Source: Verrucomicrobiota bacterium
Lineage (GTDB): Bacteria; Verrucomicrobiota; Kiritimatiellia; RFP12; UBA1067
Assembly (NCBI GenBank): GCA_023269675.1
Contig: JAHFSX010000032.1
Location: 1-60,975 of the forward strand
DNA: 60,975 nt
Direction: 5' to 3'
The notes below the pieces were generated by a model. The model saw nothing but the letters and a program-made list of their open reading frames with translations. It was not told where the DNA came from and did not search any database. The translations under genes and the position numbers were made by a program. This document shows positions 41,233 through 51,300 of the stretch, piece after piece (positions within the stretch are counted from its first letter, which is position 1; each line of letters begins with the position of its first letter).

Positions 41233-44200
41233 ATGCGCACGATGAAAGGGGCCGTTCTTGCAAGTGTTTTATGTATAGCCGCAGAAATGGTTTCCGCTCA
41301 GTACCCGGTTCCGAACTTGGCCGGTCCGGCTTACACGAATGGGCCCTTTGCACGGCATGTAGGCGAGTTACTCGTTGGCCAGTGCACATGGTATGTCTAC
41401 GGGCGCATTCAGGAAACTGGTTTAATTTTGGCATCAACGCTGTCAAATAAAGAAATGTTTATCGGTCATGCCAAAACGTGGCCGGATTCAGCCAGAAGTG
41501 TCGGCTTTAAGGTCGGTACAATAGCGCAAACGGGATCAATTGCGGTATGGACTAACGGTACGCATGGCCATGTCGCTTTTGTGGAATCCGTTGTTGGCGG
41601 GATCGCCAAGTTTACAGAGTGCAATTCGACTCCGCGAACTTCCAGTCCCAATACGGTCGTTGTTTGCCGGGACAGTCTCGATGCAGGCAATTGGTCGGTA
41701 GAGTCAAGGGAGGGGGCCGGGCTCAGTTATTCTGCAAACATCAAGATTTTACCTAAATATTCAACCTTTTCTGTTGTGGATGGACCAAAGTTTGTCGACG
41801 GTTACTATTGGTATCGTTTACAGGGAAACGGATATGACGGTTGGTCGAAATTCGAGGAGATTGACAAGGGCATCGCGCAAAACCCATGGTTAGATAATGC
41901 GGGCGTTGATAAAGATTTTTGTTGGACATTTACGCGTATCAAACTTCAGGCGTCAAGCACATCGATTTCGATCACCGAGAATAAAATGCCGCAATTTTAT
42001 ATCTATCTGACTCCGCCTGCATTGTCCAGTCAGACAATCACTTTCAAAACGTTGCCGGCCATGGCGTTGGGAAATTCTGACTTCACGCCAGGCGCGACGG
42101 CGTCATCTGGTCTGCGGGTGACTTACACTAGTTCCAACGAAGCGGTTGCGCCGGTCATTGAAGGGGGCCTGATCCGCATTACAGGCGCTGGCACGACTGT
42201 AATAACGGCCAGCCAATCCGGCAGCACGGACTTCAAGGCCGCGATCCCGGTGACGCAGACGTTGACCGTCAAGGCGCGCCTCACGGCTGAAGTGCCGTCA
42301 GGTGGCGGCGCTGTGATCGGGACTGGACTCTATGCTCCGGGAACAAAGGTTGCGATGACTGCCAAACCCTCTGCAGGAAACACATTCCTGCGCTGGGAGG
42401 ACGGTTCCCAAACAACCGCCCGAAGTTTGACGATGCCCAACGCGAACATGGCGGTAGTTGCGTGGTTTGGGATTACGGCAAACGTGTCGCCACCGGTGAT
42501 CGCCAATCCCGGAGCGCAGCGGGCGATGGTCGGGGTGCCCTTCGACCTGTCGCTGGGCATAACCTCCGACGGCTTGCCAACGGTGACTGTGACAGGTTTG
42601 CCGACGGGCCTGAAGTACGACGCCGCGGCTAGGACCGTGAAAGGTGTGCCGACGGTTTCAGTCACAAACAGACCGGTGACTATCATTGCGAAGAACGTTA
42701 GTAAGACGCTTGCATTGCAGCAAAACTTCAACCTGACTGTCGATCCTCTGCCGCATTGGGCGCAGGGGAACTTCAACGGCTGGTTTGGCTCTGAAACAAC
42801 GGATGTCGGCCAAGTATCTGCAGACGTAACGTCGCAGGGTAAGGTCACTGGCAGACTTTTATCTTTGGGTACAAACTATGTCTTCAGCGCAGTGTCGTAT
42901 GCGCGGCGCGACGGCGACGGCGCGTTCTGGGTGTCCACTACCGCGCGCGTTGCTAAAGTGGCAGTGCCGCTGACATTTGCGGTGCGGACACCAGTCGGCG
43001 TCAATCCGCCGAACCTGTCGGCGGTAGACGGTTGGTTTGCCACTGTGGCCGACAGTGACCCTGTGGCGAAACTATACCGCAACGTATGGAAAGAAGTGGG
43101 CATGGCCGCTTTAGTCACGAATTACATTGGATACTACACGGCGACGTTGCCGGGGGGGGGCGAGTACGGCAGCGGCTACCTGGCATTCACTGTAGACAAA
43201 TCCGGGGGCGTGAAGACCGTGGGTAAACTTGCGGATGGCATGGCGGTTTCGCTGAGCGGGCCGTTGATCATCGACGATACCGGCAGCGTGTTTGCGGTGC
43301 TGTACACGTCCCCGACCGCGTATAAAGGCGGAAGATTATTCGGGTTGGCCGAGTTCGTCAAGGTTTCCGAGGGCGCTAAAGTCATTGTGCGACTGTTGGA
43401 CGACGCGCCATTCTCTTGGGCGAGCCTCAGCCCGACAGCGACGCCGGTCTTCGGTGAGGGCTTCTACCGTGACCTTGACCTGAATGGCGGTTGGTACGAC
43501 AAACTCGGCAACCTGTACGCCTACTACATGAACAAGAATTCAAGCGTCGGCACGGACGCGGATGCGTTGGCTCCCGGACTCTTGGTTGGTACGAACCGCT
43601 ATGCTTCGATCTGGTGGGATCCTGATGGAATCGCGTTGTCGGTTGTGACGAATAAATACGGCGTCATGACCACACTTTCGGCACCGAAGGCGGGAGCGCC
43701 TGTAGATCCAGAAAAGGACCGTTTGTGGGATTACGGGGTGACCAATGCCGGAGGACTGACAATCGGTCTGACTCGTGCCACCGGCGTGTTCAAAGGCGTG
43801 TTCAAGGCCTGGTTCGACTACGCAACCACGCACGCGTCGAAAACCGTATCTTACGAGGGCGTGCTGACGCCGGAGCGTGAAGATAAGAGTGACGGTGTCG
43901 AGGGTCGCGGATTCTTCCTTTGGGCTGACAGAACCACGCCACCTGTGCCGCTCAGGCCTTATGGGTTTAACTGGTCATACGACTTCAAAATTCTTCAAGC
44001 AAATACCAGTCGCACCATTTTTTTTACTCCGACCTGTAGGGCTCAACAGGCACCAAACCTTTCAAGTATAATTAATAAGGATCAATTAATGAAATGGGTC
44101 GTCTCTAATATTGGACAGAGTGGACGCTATACGATTACATGTAAGTCCAACGCTTATCTTGGGTCGATTTTTTCTGGCGGTAGTGTAGTAATCGGAGGGT

Positions 44201-44385
44201 ACGAAGGGACAACAACATTGAACATTACTTCTGGATCATTTGAGTTTCTTAATGTGTATACTTCTGTAGGTATTAAAACGGTGGAGATTCATTTGAGCAT
44301 GACCGATAATCTTGGAAATACTTACATCGGGACATGTAATGCGGAAACACGAGTTACCGCATCTGGAGGCTCAGGCGGGCAATAG
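41233..44385 (+). CDS. Large secreted CHAP-domain protein with Ig-like repeats
   Basis: The protein of 1050 residues starts with a signal peptide (MRTMKGAVLASVLCIAAEMV, SAQ). A CHAP amidase/endopeptidase domain follows, with catalytic Cys in GQCTWYVYGR (about 51) and His in HGHVAFVES (about 113). An SH3-like region comes next (about 170-210), then a bacterial Ig-like domain (about 265-345, QTITFKTLPAM). An InlB-B-like repeat lies at about 350-410 (FLRWEDGSQTTARSLTMPN), then another Ig-like domain (about 415-500). A long beta-rich region has no recognised family. CHAP domains cleave peptidoglycan peptides. The gene is clearly less GC-rich than the chromosome and lies inside the tRNA-Ser island, suggesting transfer. 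The SD GGAAGG favours 41233 over 41203. Confidence 0.83.
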   Translation: MRTMKGAVLASVLCIAAEMVSAQYPVPNLAGPAYTNGPFARHVGELLVGQCTWYVYGRIQETGLILASTLSNKEMFIGHAKTWPDSARSVGFKVGTIAQTGSIAVWTNGTHGHVAFVESVVGGIAKFTECNSTPRTSSPNTVVVCRDSLDAGNWSVESREGAGLSYSANIKILPKYSTFSVVDGPKFVDGYYWYRLQGNGYDGWSKFEEIDKGIAQNPWLDNAGVDKDFCWTFTRIKLQASSTSISITENKMPQFYIYLTPPALSSQTITFKTLPAMALGNSDFTPGATASSGLRVTYTSSNEAVAPVIEGGLIRITGAGTTVITASQSGSTDFKAAIPVTQTLTVKARLTAEVPSGGGAVIGTGLYAPGTKVAMTAKPSAGNTFLRWEDGSQTTARSLTMPNANMAVVAWFGITANVSPPVIANPGAQRAMVGVPFDLSLGITSDGLPTVTVTGLPTGLKYDAAARTVKGVPTVSVTNRPVTIIAKNVSKTLALQQNFNLTVDPLPHWAQGNFNGWFGSETTDVGQVSADVTSQGKVTGRLLSLGTNYVFSAVSYARRDGDGAFWVSTTARVAKVAVPLTFAVRTPVGVNPPNLSAVDGWFATVADSDPVAKLYRNVWKEVGMAALVTNYIGYYTATLPGGGEYGSGYLAFTVDKSGGVKTVGKLADGMAVSLSGPLIIDDTGSVFAVLYTSPTAYKGGRLFGLAEFVKVSEGAKVIVRLLDDAPFSWASLSPTATPVFGEGFYRDLDLNGGWYDKLGNLYAYYMNKNSSVGTDADALAPGLLVGTNRYASIWWDPDGIALSVVTNKYGVMTTLSAPKAGAPVDPEKDRLWDYGVTNAGGLTIGLTRATGVFKGVFKAWFDYATTHASKTVSYEGVLTPEREDKSDGVEGRGFFLWADRTTPPVPLRPYGFNWSYDFKILQANTSRTIFFTPTCRAQQAPNLSSIINKDQLMKWVVSNIGQSGRYTITCKSNAYLGSIFSGGSVVIGGYEGTTTLNITSGSFEFLNVYTSVGIKTVEIHLSMTDNLGNTYIGTCNAETRVTASGGSGGQ

Positions 44386-44410
44386 TGTTTAGCGGGTCAT
44401 ATTGCAGTGG

Positions 44411-44647
44411 TTAAGGGACACGTATCAGAACAAGCGGATAAACGGCTAATCCGACCTCCGCCTTCAGTCTTCCGTCCTCATCACTCTCCATTCCGTCAGA
44501 CTGATCGACGCCGCGCCAGTCCTCCGTCCACATAACGCAGCACTCATCTGTCGGCGATATCAGCCGGTCTCCGCGCGTCAGGCACATGCCTGCCGGCCAC
44601 ATCGCGCAGCAGGAGCAGAACAGGCCGCACTCGCCGCAGCGCTTCAC
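44411..44647 (-). CDS. Small cysteine-rich protein (78 aa)
   Basis: The protein begins with GTG (3 bp after the stop of the upstream gene, so coupled). Cys lie at 4, 7, 11, 13, 14, 22, 36 and 37 (MKRCGECGLFCSCCAMWPAG), suggesting a metal-binding knuckle. The rest is polar. No family was recognised. It is co-transcribed with the winged-helix gene at 44651. Confidence 0.5.
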   Translation of the reverse strand: MKRCGECGLFCSCCAMWPAGMCLTRGDRLISPTDECCVMWTEDWRGVDQSDGMESDEDGRLKAEVGLAVYPLVLIRVP

Positions 44648-44650
44648 GCA

Positions 44651-45703
44651 TCACCGTCCTGTCAGATATCCGAGCTTATCCAAGGTGTCTAGAACGTCGT
44701 TCATCCGTGTCATGAAATAAGGAAGCAACGCTTCTCCCGTATGCGGTTCGATTGCGAGTGTCGGCAGTCCAAGTCCGCAAGATGCAAGGTTGTCACTTAC
44801 GGAGGTTTTCAAGATGCGGCGCAGGGACGAGGCCTGTGCCAGCGGCGACTGCTCGTCACGTTCTGGAACCCCGAGAAACAGCCAGATCTGTTCAAGTGCG
44901 CTGAACAGGGCAGGCCATGCGATCCAGCGGGGACGCACATCTCCGAGGATCAGGGTTCGCCAGGCATCTGATGCCAGCGAGTACTGGCGCTGCCGGCCTT
45001 CCATACGGGAAACGAGGAATCCGGACTCCTCCATTTCCGCAAGGGCCTTGATGACGGTGGCCGGATAATACCCGCAAGAGCGTGCCACGGCTCTGGGCGA
45101 ACCGTACCCGTTGAGCAACAGGTAGGCCAGAATCTCACACCGTGAGCTGACGCCGATCAAGGCTCGTAACTTCAGGAGCAGGGTGGCACTGTCACGGGTG
45201 CCGAATGGCTGCGCAACATTCCGTTTCTCGTACAATTCCCGAACAAGCCCGTGCGATAGAAAAACGGGGTCTGGCGCGTGAAGGATGGGCAGCGGCTTTC
45301 CGTCAGGCATGAAGAAAAGCGGCTCGCTTCCCGAGTGGGCCTTCCTGTCCGGAGCTTGTGTGCTGCGTGCCCACTTGACGGCGAATGCAGAGGTGCTTGT
45401 CTTTGCAGCCATGGCCGCAAAGACCGCCTCGCCCTTGAAAGATTGGTCCGACACCAGGCGACGGACACGCTGGACATTCAGATAGCGGCCGTTGATGGTG
45501 AGCCAGTCGAGAATGGCGTCGAAGAGGCGGGCGTCGTGACGTGCCAGTGTGCAAGACACGAGCAGGAGCGCCTCCGGATCGACGGGCGTCAACCGCCACG
45601 GGGAAGCCTGCCCAGTGACGCCCAGAGCCGTCCACTGCCGCCAGAGCAGGTCGAGCAACCGATCCCGGAAACGGGGACTAAAGTCTTTCAGCGACGGTGT
45701 CAT
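44651..45703 (-). CDS. Winged-helix protein, possible regulator or abortive-infection-type component
   Basis: The 350-residue protein has an N-terminal helical domain (FSPRFRDRLLDLLWRQWTAL, ALLLVSCTLARHDARLFDAI). A winged helix-turn-helix occupies about 190-250 (CEILAYLLLNGYGSPRAVAR, PATVIKALAEMEESGFLVS, RRQYSLAS wing), and a C-terminal helical region ends the protein. Proteins of this build are often found beside nucleotidyltransferase-type toxin-antitoxin or Abi genes, but no nucleotidyltransferase is visible here. A small overlapping ORF lies upstream and a Cys-rich ORF downstream. Assignment beyond 'wHTH protein' is inference. Confidence 0.7.
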   Translation of the reverse strand: MTPSLKDFSPRFRDRLLDLLWRQWTALGVTGQASPWRLTPVDPEALLLVSCTLARHDARLFDAILDWLTINGRYLNVQRVRRLVSDQSFKGEAVFAAMAAKTSTSAFAVKWARSTQAPDRKAHSGSEPLFFMPDGKPLPILHAPDPVFLSHGLVRELYEKRNVAQPFGTRDSATLLLKLRALIGVSSRCEILAYLLLNGYGSPRAVARSCGYYPATVIKALAEMEESGFLVSRMEGRQRQYSLASDAWRTLILGDVRPRWIAWPALFSALEQIWLFLGVPERDEQSPLAQASSLRRILKTSVSDNLASCGLGLPTLAIEPHTGEALLPYFMTRMNDVLDTLDKLGYLTGR

Positions 45704-45896
45704 AGCCGATACTCCGTAAAAGGCGTTTCAGAACAACAACGAAACCCTCCGACACGTCATGGGTCATTGACCAGCGGGCCGCCGACTCGATTTCTTCAGG
45801 GGTTGGCTTCAAGGCGATCAGGTCGGTGATGTGAAAACGACCGCAGATCCAGATGTTGTCCGTTGAGAGCGGAGGTAGTCGGTCTATTTGTGGCAG
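45678..45896 (-). CDS. Small ORF overlapping the winged-helix gene start (about 72 aa, non-ATG start)
   Basis: The minus strand reads LPQIDRLPPLSTDNIW, ICGRFHITDLIALKPTPEEI, ESAARWSMTHDVSEGFVV, VLKRLLRSIGYDTVAERL and then TAG. The composition is strongly protein-like, and it overlaps the 350-aa gene by 26 bp. There is no ATG in frame; a CTG at 45896 would have to serve, or the 5' end is lost. It could be a coupled partner of the winged-helix protein. Confidence 0.45.
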   Translation of the reverse strand: MPQIDRLPPLSTDNIWICGRFHITDLIALKPTPEEIESAARWSMTHDVSEGFVVVLKRLLRSIGYDTVAERL

Positions 45897-46390
45897 TCAT
45901 AATGACTACTATAAATAAACGATTGGGCGACGGATGTCAATGACGTCCTGTCCGCCCCCTGTCGCTGTCGGGTGGTCAGTGAGCGATTTAACGGAGGGCG
46001 GGTTTTCCAACCCGCCGCGCTGTCCGCCGCTAAGCGCGCGAGGGCGGGAAGGCATCCTTTGCGCCGGCGGCGCCGGTGTGATAATATCGACGCATCGAAT
46101 GCGATGCCTGCGAGACAGTGGTGCCGATAGGCCGCGCGGCCGGAACGGGCTCAGACGGAATGCCATCCGGCTTTCGCGGGAACCGCCAACCGGCAATGAC
46201 CGCGCACGGCTGCCGGCCTGCCCGCACCGGGCTCGAATCAAGAGCAGGAACGGGGCCGCATCACGAAGCCGCAAGGGGTTCCGGAATACCGCCGGCATTT
46301 CATCAGGGCCGGCCTGAAGCGGGCGACGCTGGGGTTGCAGGTGAGCGGATTTAAAACGAGCGGATACGACCCCGCAGGGAAAGCTTGGCT
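45897..46390. other. Intergenic region, right edge of the atypical DNA
   Basis: It holds copy 3 of the GGCGGGTTTTCCAACCCGCC palindrome (45985-46022) and no supported gene. ORFs on both strands here are GC-rich shadows. Confidence 0.5.
45985..46022 (+). repeat. GGCGGGTTTTCCAACCCGCC palindrome family, copy 3
   Basis: GGAGGGCGGGTTTTCCAACC followed by CGCCGCGCTGTCC matches the copy at 38931 almost exactly. Confidence 0.7.
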
Positions 46391-46981
46391 ATGCAGTCCA
46401 CAAACAGAGCGGTGACTGATACTTTGCAGAACGCCCTATCGCGGCTGACCCAGACGCGGCTGAATTACTGGGCCGAGTTCGCCGTCGATATCCCGTTCGG
46501 TGTTGTGCTGATCTTTGCAGGGCTCCGGCGTCAGGCGATCGGGCCCCTCGCAGGCGTGCTTATTGTTCTGCTGGGCCTTCTGCTGTTCAGCCTTTTTGAA
46601 TACGCGTTTCACCGCTGGCTTTTTCACGGATCGGTGGAGATTTTCGCGCAGGGCCACCGCTCGCATCACGAGAATCCCCAGGGCTATGACTCTTTACCGT
46701 TCTTTTTCCCGGCGCTGGTCCTGCTGGCGCTCGCGGGCGTGCTGGTCGCGCTGGTGCCCGCGGCGTACGCGTTGCTGCTGACGGGGGTCGTCACCCTAAG
46801 CTACGTGGTCTACGGGGTGAGCCATTTCACCATCCACCACCATCTGTTTCGGCATGCCCTTGCCCGAGACTGGGCCGCCAAACATCACATCCATCACTAC
46901 CACGCCGACACCAACTTCGGGGTCACGACGGCGCTGTGGGACATTGTGTTTGGAACGCGCTACAAAAGAGCGCCGCGGTAA
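46391..46981 (+). CDS. Fatty-acid hydroxylase / sterol-desaturase-family membrane protein
   Basis: The 196-residue integral membrane protein has four hydrophobic segments and the di-iron histidine motifs of the family: FHRWLFH (about 71-77), GHRSHHENP (about 88-96), HFTIHHHLFRH (about 145-155) and KHHIHHYH (about 164-171). It would hydroxylate or desaturate a lipid (fatty acid, sterol or carotenoid-like). The substrate is unknown. ATG at 46391 (SD AGGGAAA) was preferred to the in-frame TTG six bases upstream. Confidence 0.85.
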   Translation: MQSTNRAVTDTLQNALSRLTQTRLNYWAEFAVDIPFGVVLIFAGLRRQAIGPLAGVLIVLLGLLLFSLFEYAFHRWLFHGSVEIFAQGHRSHHENPQGYDSLPFFFPALVLLALAGVLVALVPAAYALLLTGVVTLSYVVYGVSHFTIHHHLFRHALARDWAAKHHIHHYHADTNFGVTTALWDIVFGTRYKRAPR

Positions 46982-47106
46982 GCGTCTTGGGGGGCAGCAT
47001 TCCCCCTTTTTGACTCTGCCCGCTTGGCAGCCGCCGCGGCGCCGCACGCGCCTCTGGGCTGACCGTCACTCCCGGCGCATGAAGCCAGCGAATTCCGGGG
47101 AACCGC

Positions 47107-48195
47107 TCACACGGTGCCCGAATCCGCATGAGGCTCCGGCGCGTCGTCCGCGACCCACGCTTTGAGCAGCGTATAGGTGACCGCAAGAATGACCGGGCCG
47201 ATGAAGAGGCCGATGATGCCGAAAGCGGTGAGGCCGCCGATGACCCCGGAGAAGATCAGCAGGAGCGGCAAGTCGGCGCCCTTCCGTATCAGGAAAGGCC
47301 GGACGACGTTATCGATGGTGCCGGCGATCAGTGACATGACGAGCAGCACCGTCCCCCAGGCCGGATGGCCGGACCAATAGAGCCAAACAGTCGATGGGAT
47401 CAGCACCAGGAGCGGGCCGAGCTGCGCCAGGCAGAGGATCAACATCACCGCCGTCAGCAGGGCCGCGGCGGGCACGCCAGTGATGAACAGCCCGAGGCCC
47501 CCTACGGTCGCCTGGATGAGCGCGGTGACTACAACTCCCAGCACGACTCCCCGCACCGCCTTTGCGGCGAGAATGGCGACCTCCTGCCCCTGATGTCCGG
47601 CCAGGCGCCGGGCGAAGCGCAGGATCCCATCGCGGGCGAGCGGGCCTTTCGCGTAGAGGATCGACGCGATGATCACCGTCAGAAGAAAGTAGAGCATCGT
47701 CTTGCCGAGGCTTCCCGCCTGCACCACGAACCACTGCGCCGCGGCGCGCGCGTAGGGGAGCAGGGGCGCGGTACGTTCCTCGGTGCTGAGCGAGGCGAAC
47801 TCACGCCAGCGCTCGACGATCTTTTCGCCAAACAGCGGAATCCGGCTGACCCAGTCCGGCGGTGCCGACAGGGAATGCGCGGACAGGGTCCTGATATGCT
47901 CGGTTATGTTGTCGACGTTGCCGATGATCGTGACGACGGCGAGCGTGATGGGAACGAGGATGATCAGCAGGATGGTCAACGCCATGGCCGCAACGGCCAA
48001 GCCCCGCCTTCCCGCCATCAGGTGCTCGAGCTTCTCAAAGGCCGGCCAGGTGGCCACGACAATCACGGAGGCCCAGACAAGGGACCCCAGAAAGGGGCGC
48101 AGGATCCAGAAGCTGGACAGCATGAGCACCCCGATGAAGATCACCGACAAGGTCGTATGCGTGATGTCGCGGGAAGCCGTTTTTTTTTCGCTCAT
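47107..48195 (-). CDS. AI-2E transporter (PerM/YdiK) family membrane protein
   Basis: The 362-residue protein starts MSEKKTASRDITHTTLSVIF with SD GGGGAGA. It has about eight transmembrane segments in the order usual for the family (FIGVLMLSSFWILRPFLGSL, VASILY-type middle helices, and the C-terminal signature GPLLVLIPS, DNVVRPFLIRKGADLPLLLI, FSGVIGGL, GLFIGPVIL). Family members export small molecules or act as Na+/H+ antiporters. The function here is not predictable. The tail is acidic (ADDAPEPHADSG). 38 upstream codons in the open frame were rejected. Confidence 0.9.
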   Translation of the reverse strand: MSEKKTASRDITHTTLSVIFIGVLMLSSFWILRPFLGSLVWASVIVVATWPAFEKLEHLMAGRRGLAVAAMALTILLIILVPITLAVVTIIGNVDNITEHIRTLSAHSLSAPPDWVSRIPLFGEKIVERWREFASLSTEERTAPLLPYARAAAQWFVVQAGSLGKTMLYFLLTVIIASILYAKGPLARDGILRFARRLAGHQGQEVAILAAKAVRGVVLGVVVTALIQATVGGLGLFITGVPAAALLTAVMLILCLAQLGPLLVLIPSTVWLYWSGHPAWGTVLLVMSLIAGTIDNVVRPFLIRKGADLPLLLIFSGVIGGLTAFGIIGLFIGPVILAVTYTLLKAWVADDAPEPHADSGTV

Positions 48196-48388
48196 CGATG
48201 GAATCTCCCCTGTTGGTTGATACGTGTTCGAGTGCCGATTTTCGCGATCATGCGTGCGGAAAGCATGGCAGGGTGTGCAGATCCGCGTGCCGTCGACCGC
48301 AAGCGTCAAAACCGCCGTGATGTGCGCCCAAGCATAGAACGGAGCGAGTTTAAAAAAGCGGGCTGGATGACCCGGCCCGCCCGGAACA

Positions 48389-51300
48389 TCAGCGAACTAA
48401 TAACAAGGTGCCGCCGGGATACACGCGCAGAAGCTTGCCTTCCAGAACCACAATCCAGCCGCCGGGAAGGTTGGCGAATGCCGGAACGCCGGTCAGCGTT
48501 CCGGCCCCGGTCACCTCGACCACGGTCTGGGCGCCGCCCCTCAGATACTGCGGGTTAATCAGGCGGATCGAGGCTTTCGACAGATCGAGCGAGGCCGAGG
48601 TGGTGTAGGGAGCGCAGGTCCCGTTGGCGTTGACCGTCACGGGCAGTTCGCCGGTAAGGACCAGGGTGCCATTGGTGACCGAACCCGAACCGGTCAGCGT
48701 GTTCACCGTCTGGGTGGTTCCGCCGAGGTCGAGCACGGCGCCAGCCGCAATGTACAGCGAGTTGGTCGGCAGCAGATTGCTCAGCCCGCCCTTGAGCCAT
48801 TTCAGATTCAGGTAGCTTTCAATCTTCACCCGTTCGGAGGCGGTCATGGCGCGGTTGAAAATCAGCATTTCATACACGCTGCCGGGATAAGACCGAGTCT
48901 GGTTATAATACCACCCGAGCGCTGTCCCGCCCCGCGTTTTCTTTACGGAGGACAGGGCGGAAACGATATGCGGCACATTGGGCGTGAAGGAATAACCCGA
49001 GACGCCGTTGATGTACATCGATCCGCCGTCACCGGGGAGGATGAAATCCGTCGGCCCGCCGGACTGCCACGTTGTGGCGCTCGAGAGCCGCAGGCCGTAG
49101 TCGCCGTCCGCGCCGAAAAGGCCGCCCAGCCCGTTGTAGCCTTCCACGCGGTTCACGGCGAACAGCGACTGGAGGTTGAGGGTCGAGCTGTTGTAAAGGC
49201 GGTTGCTGACCCCGTCGAACTGAACGGCCGGGAGGTGCAGGCTGCCGTCGATAATCTTTCTGGGGGCGGTGGCCGCACCCGGAACCGTGTAACTCGCGCC
49301 CGCGGGGGTAGCGGAGGCCCACGCGGTGACGTTGCCGGCGGCATTGGTCTGCGCGTTGGCCGCGTCGAGCGCCACGACAAGGCCGTTGGTCGGCGGCAGG
49401 ATGTCGATTTTCAGGGTGCCCGATTGAATCGCCGTTCCGCCGAGGTACGCCTGTCTGGCCGAAACGGAGAGGGTGCCGGAGCCGGCCTTGACCAGCGTGT
49501 TGGATCCGCCGATCGTGCCGAGGAACTCCGTTGCCGTCTCGGAATTAATCGTCAGGTTGGCGCTGCGGCCGGAGTTGATGATGCGGCCGGTTCCCGAAAC
49601 GGAGGCGAACGACTGGCTGATGCCGTTCAGGTCCAGCGTGCCGGTATCCGCCAGCGTCAGTGCGGTTGCCGCAGGCAGAATGTTGGTGGCGGTGGCGGAC
49701 CGAAGCCCCCACTTGCACATCAGGTAGTTTTCAACGAGCTGTCTTTCGGCGGCCGTCAGTTCAACCGGGTAGGCGATGATCTCGCCGATGTTGCCCGTAA
49801 AGGCGCGGGGCTGCGTCTGATTTCCCGCATCGTTGACATAGTTGCCGACCGCCCAGGTTTCCGTGCGGAGGTTTCTCGTGACGCCGGAGAGCAGATGCGC
49901 GGCACCGATCGTGAATTTGTTGCTGTTGATGCCGTTGATGAAGGTGTTGGTTGAGTCGTCACACAGGAAAAACTGGGAGTTGTTCACATCATACGCGCCC
50001 AAACCTGAGGAAACCGACGCGCGGATGCCGAAGTCCGAGTTCCGGGCCGCCGTGCCGAACAGGCCGTCCATGCCGGACACGGCGGTCGGCTGATTAAGGA
50101 TAAAAAATGTCTTCACCGGCTGGGATACCGTCGCGTTCAGTTTGTTGGTGAGGCTCCCGTTGAACTGGAGCGAGCCCCTTCCGCCGAAGCCGCCCGGGTT
50201 GAAGGACGGCAGCGTCAGGCGCGGCGTGCCGGTGTCTTCCTTAAAGCTGGCGGCGTACGAGCTTTGATCGGCCCAGTTGGTGACGGTCGTGCCGTCGCCC
50301 GCGAGTTTGAGGGAGCTGGTTTTCGACGCGTCCAGCCAGAGGGAAACCTCGGAAGCGCGGAGCGGCGCCTCTAAAAAAGCCGAGAGCCTGAGCGTTCCGT
50401 TGGAGACAATGGTTGCGCCGGCATAGGTTTGCGGGCGGCTGAGGGTCAGGGTGCCCGCGCCGGTTTTGACCAGCGTGACGGGGCCGGTGAGAAAGCCGGC
50501 GTAGACATTGGTTGCCGCATTGCCGAGGATGACGGTCGCGGCGGCTGATGACGAGCCGATCGTATAGACGGTATCCGCCGTTCCGAAGGCCGCGACGCCG
50601 CCGTTCACGAGGGTGTCGCCGCTGTTGCCCAGAAAATTCGTCGCTGCCACCGGCGCGGTGAAGGTCAAGGTCCCGCTGTTCTTTTTCGCGATGGCTCCCG
50701 CGCCGGCAATGGGCGTCGAGATCACCGTATCGTTCGTCGTGCTGACAACGAAGGTCCCCGTATTCGTCAACTGCGTTGCCGAACCGAGGCCGGCGGCATC
50801 GCACACCGTCAAAATGCCGCTGTTCTTTACGGTTCCCTGGCCGAGTGTCGCCTGGCGGCGCAGATAGACGTAGCCGCGGGTGACGGTGTCGCCGACATAG
50901 GTGGAGGGGGCGTAGAGCGAGAGCCCGTTGGTGTCGGTCAGCCCGGAGTACAGCGTGAGCGCGCCGGCTCCGGTGAGGGGGCCGTAGAGATGCGCGGGCG
51001 TTGTGGCCGTGTCGCTGTTCGCGCAGTTGCGGATAATCGTGTCATCCTGCAGGCAGATCTCTCCGCTGAAGCCGCTGCCGGTTCCGGAGACGCGCAGCGA
51101 GCAGGGGTTGTTGCCGTCGAAACCGTTGCCGGAAACGTAGAATTTGTTCGTGAGAAGCACGGATGAAGCCGCGATCAGGAGCTCCGAACCGAAGCCGGCG
51201 CGCGAGTCGCCGTGAACAAACACTTCGGGGGAGTTGCCGAACGCGCCCGCGCCGTAAACATAGACGCGGCCGCCGAGCAGATGGGTCGGCCCGGAGTAGG

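Noticed and set aside
36241..46390. Island right end (attR copy of the tRNA-Ser 3' end)
   Set aside because: By eye no second copy of the tRNA 3' end was found in the window. The island boundary therefore stays undefined and no attR is reported.
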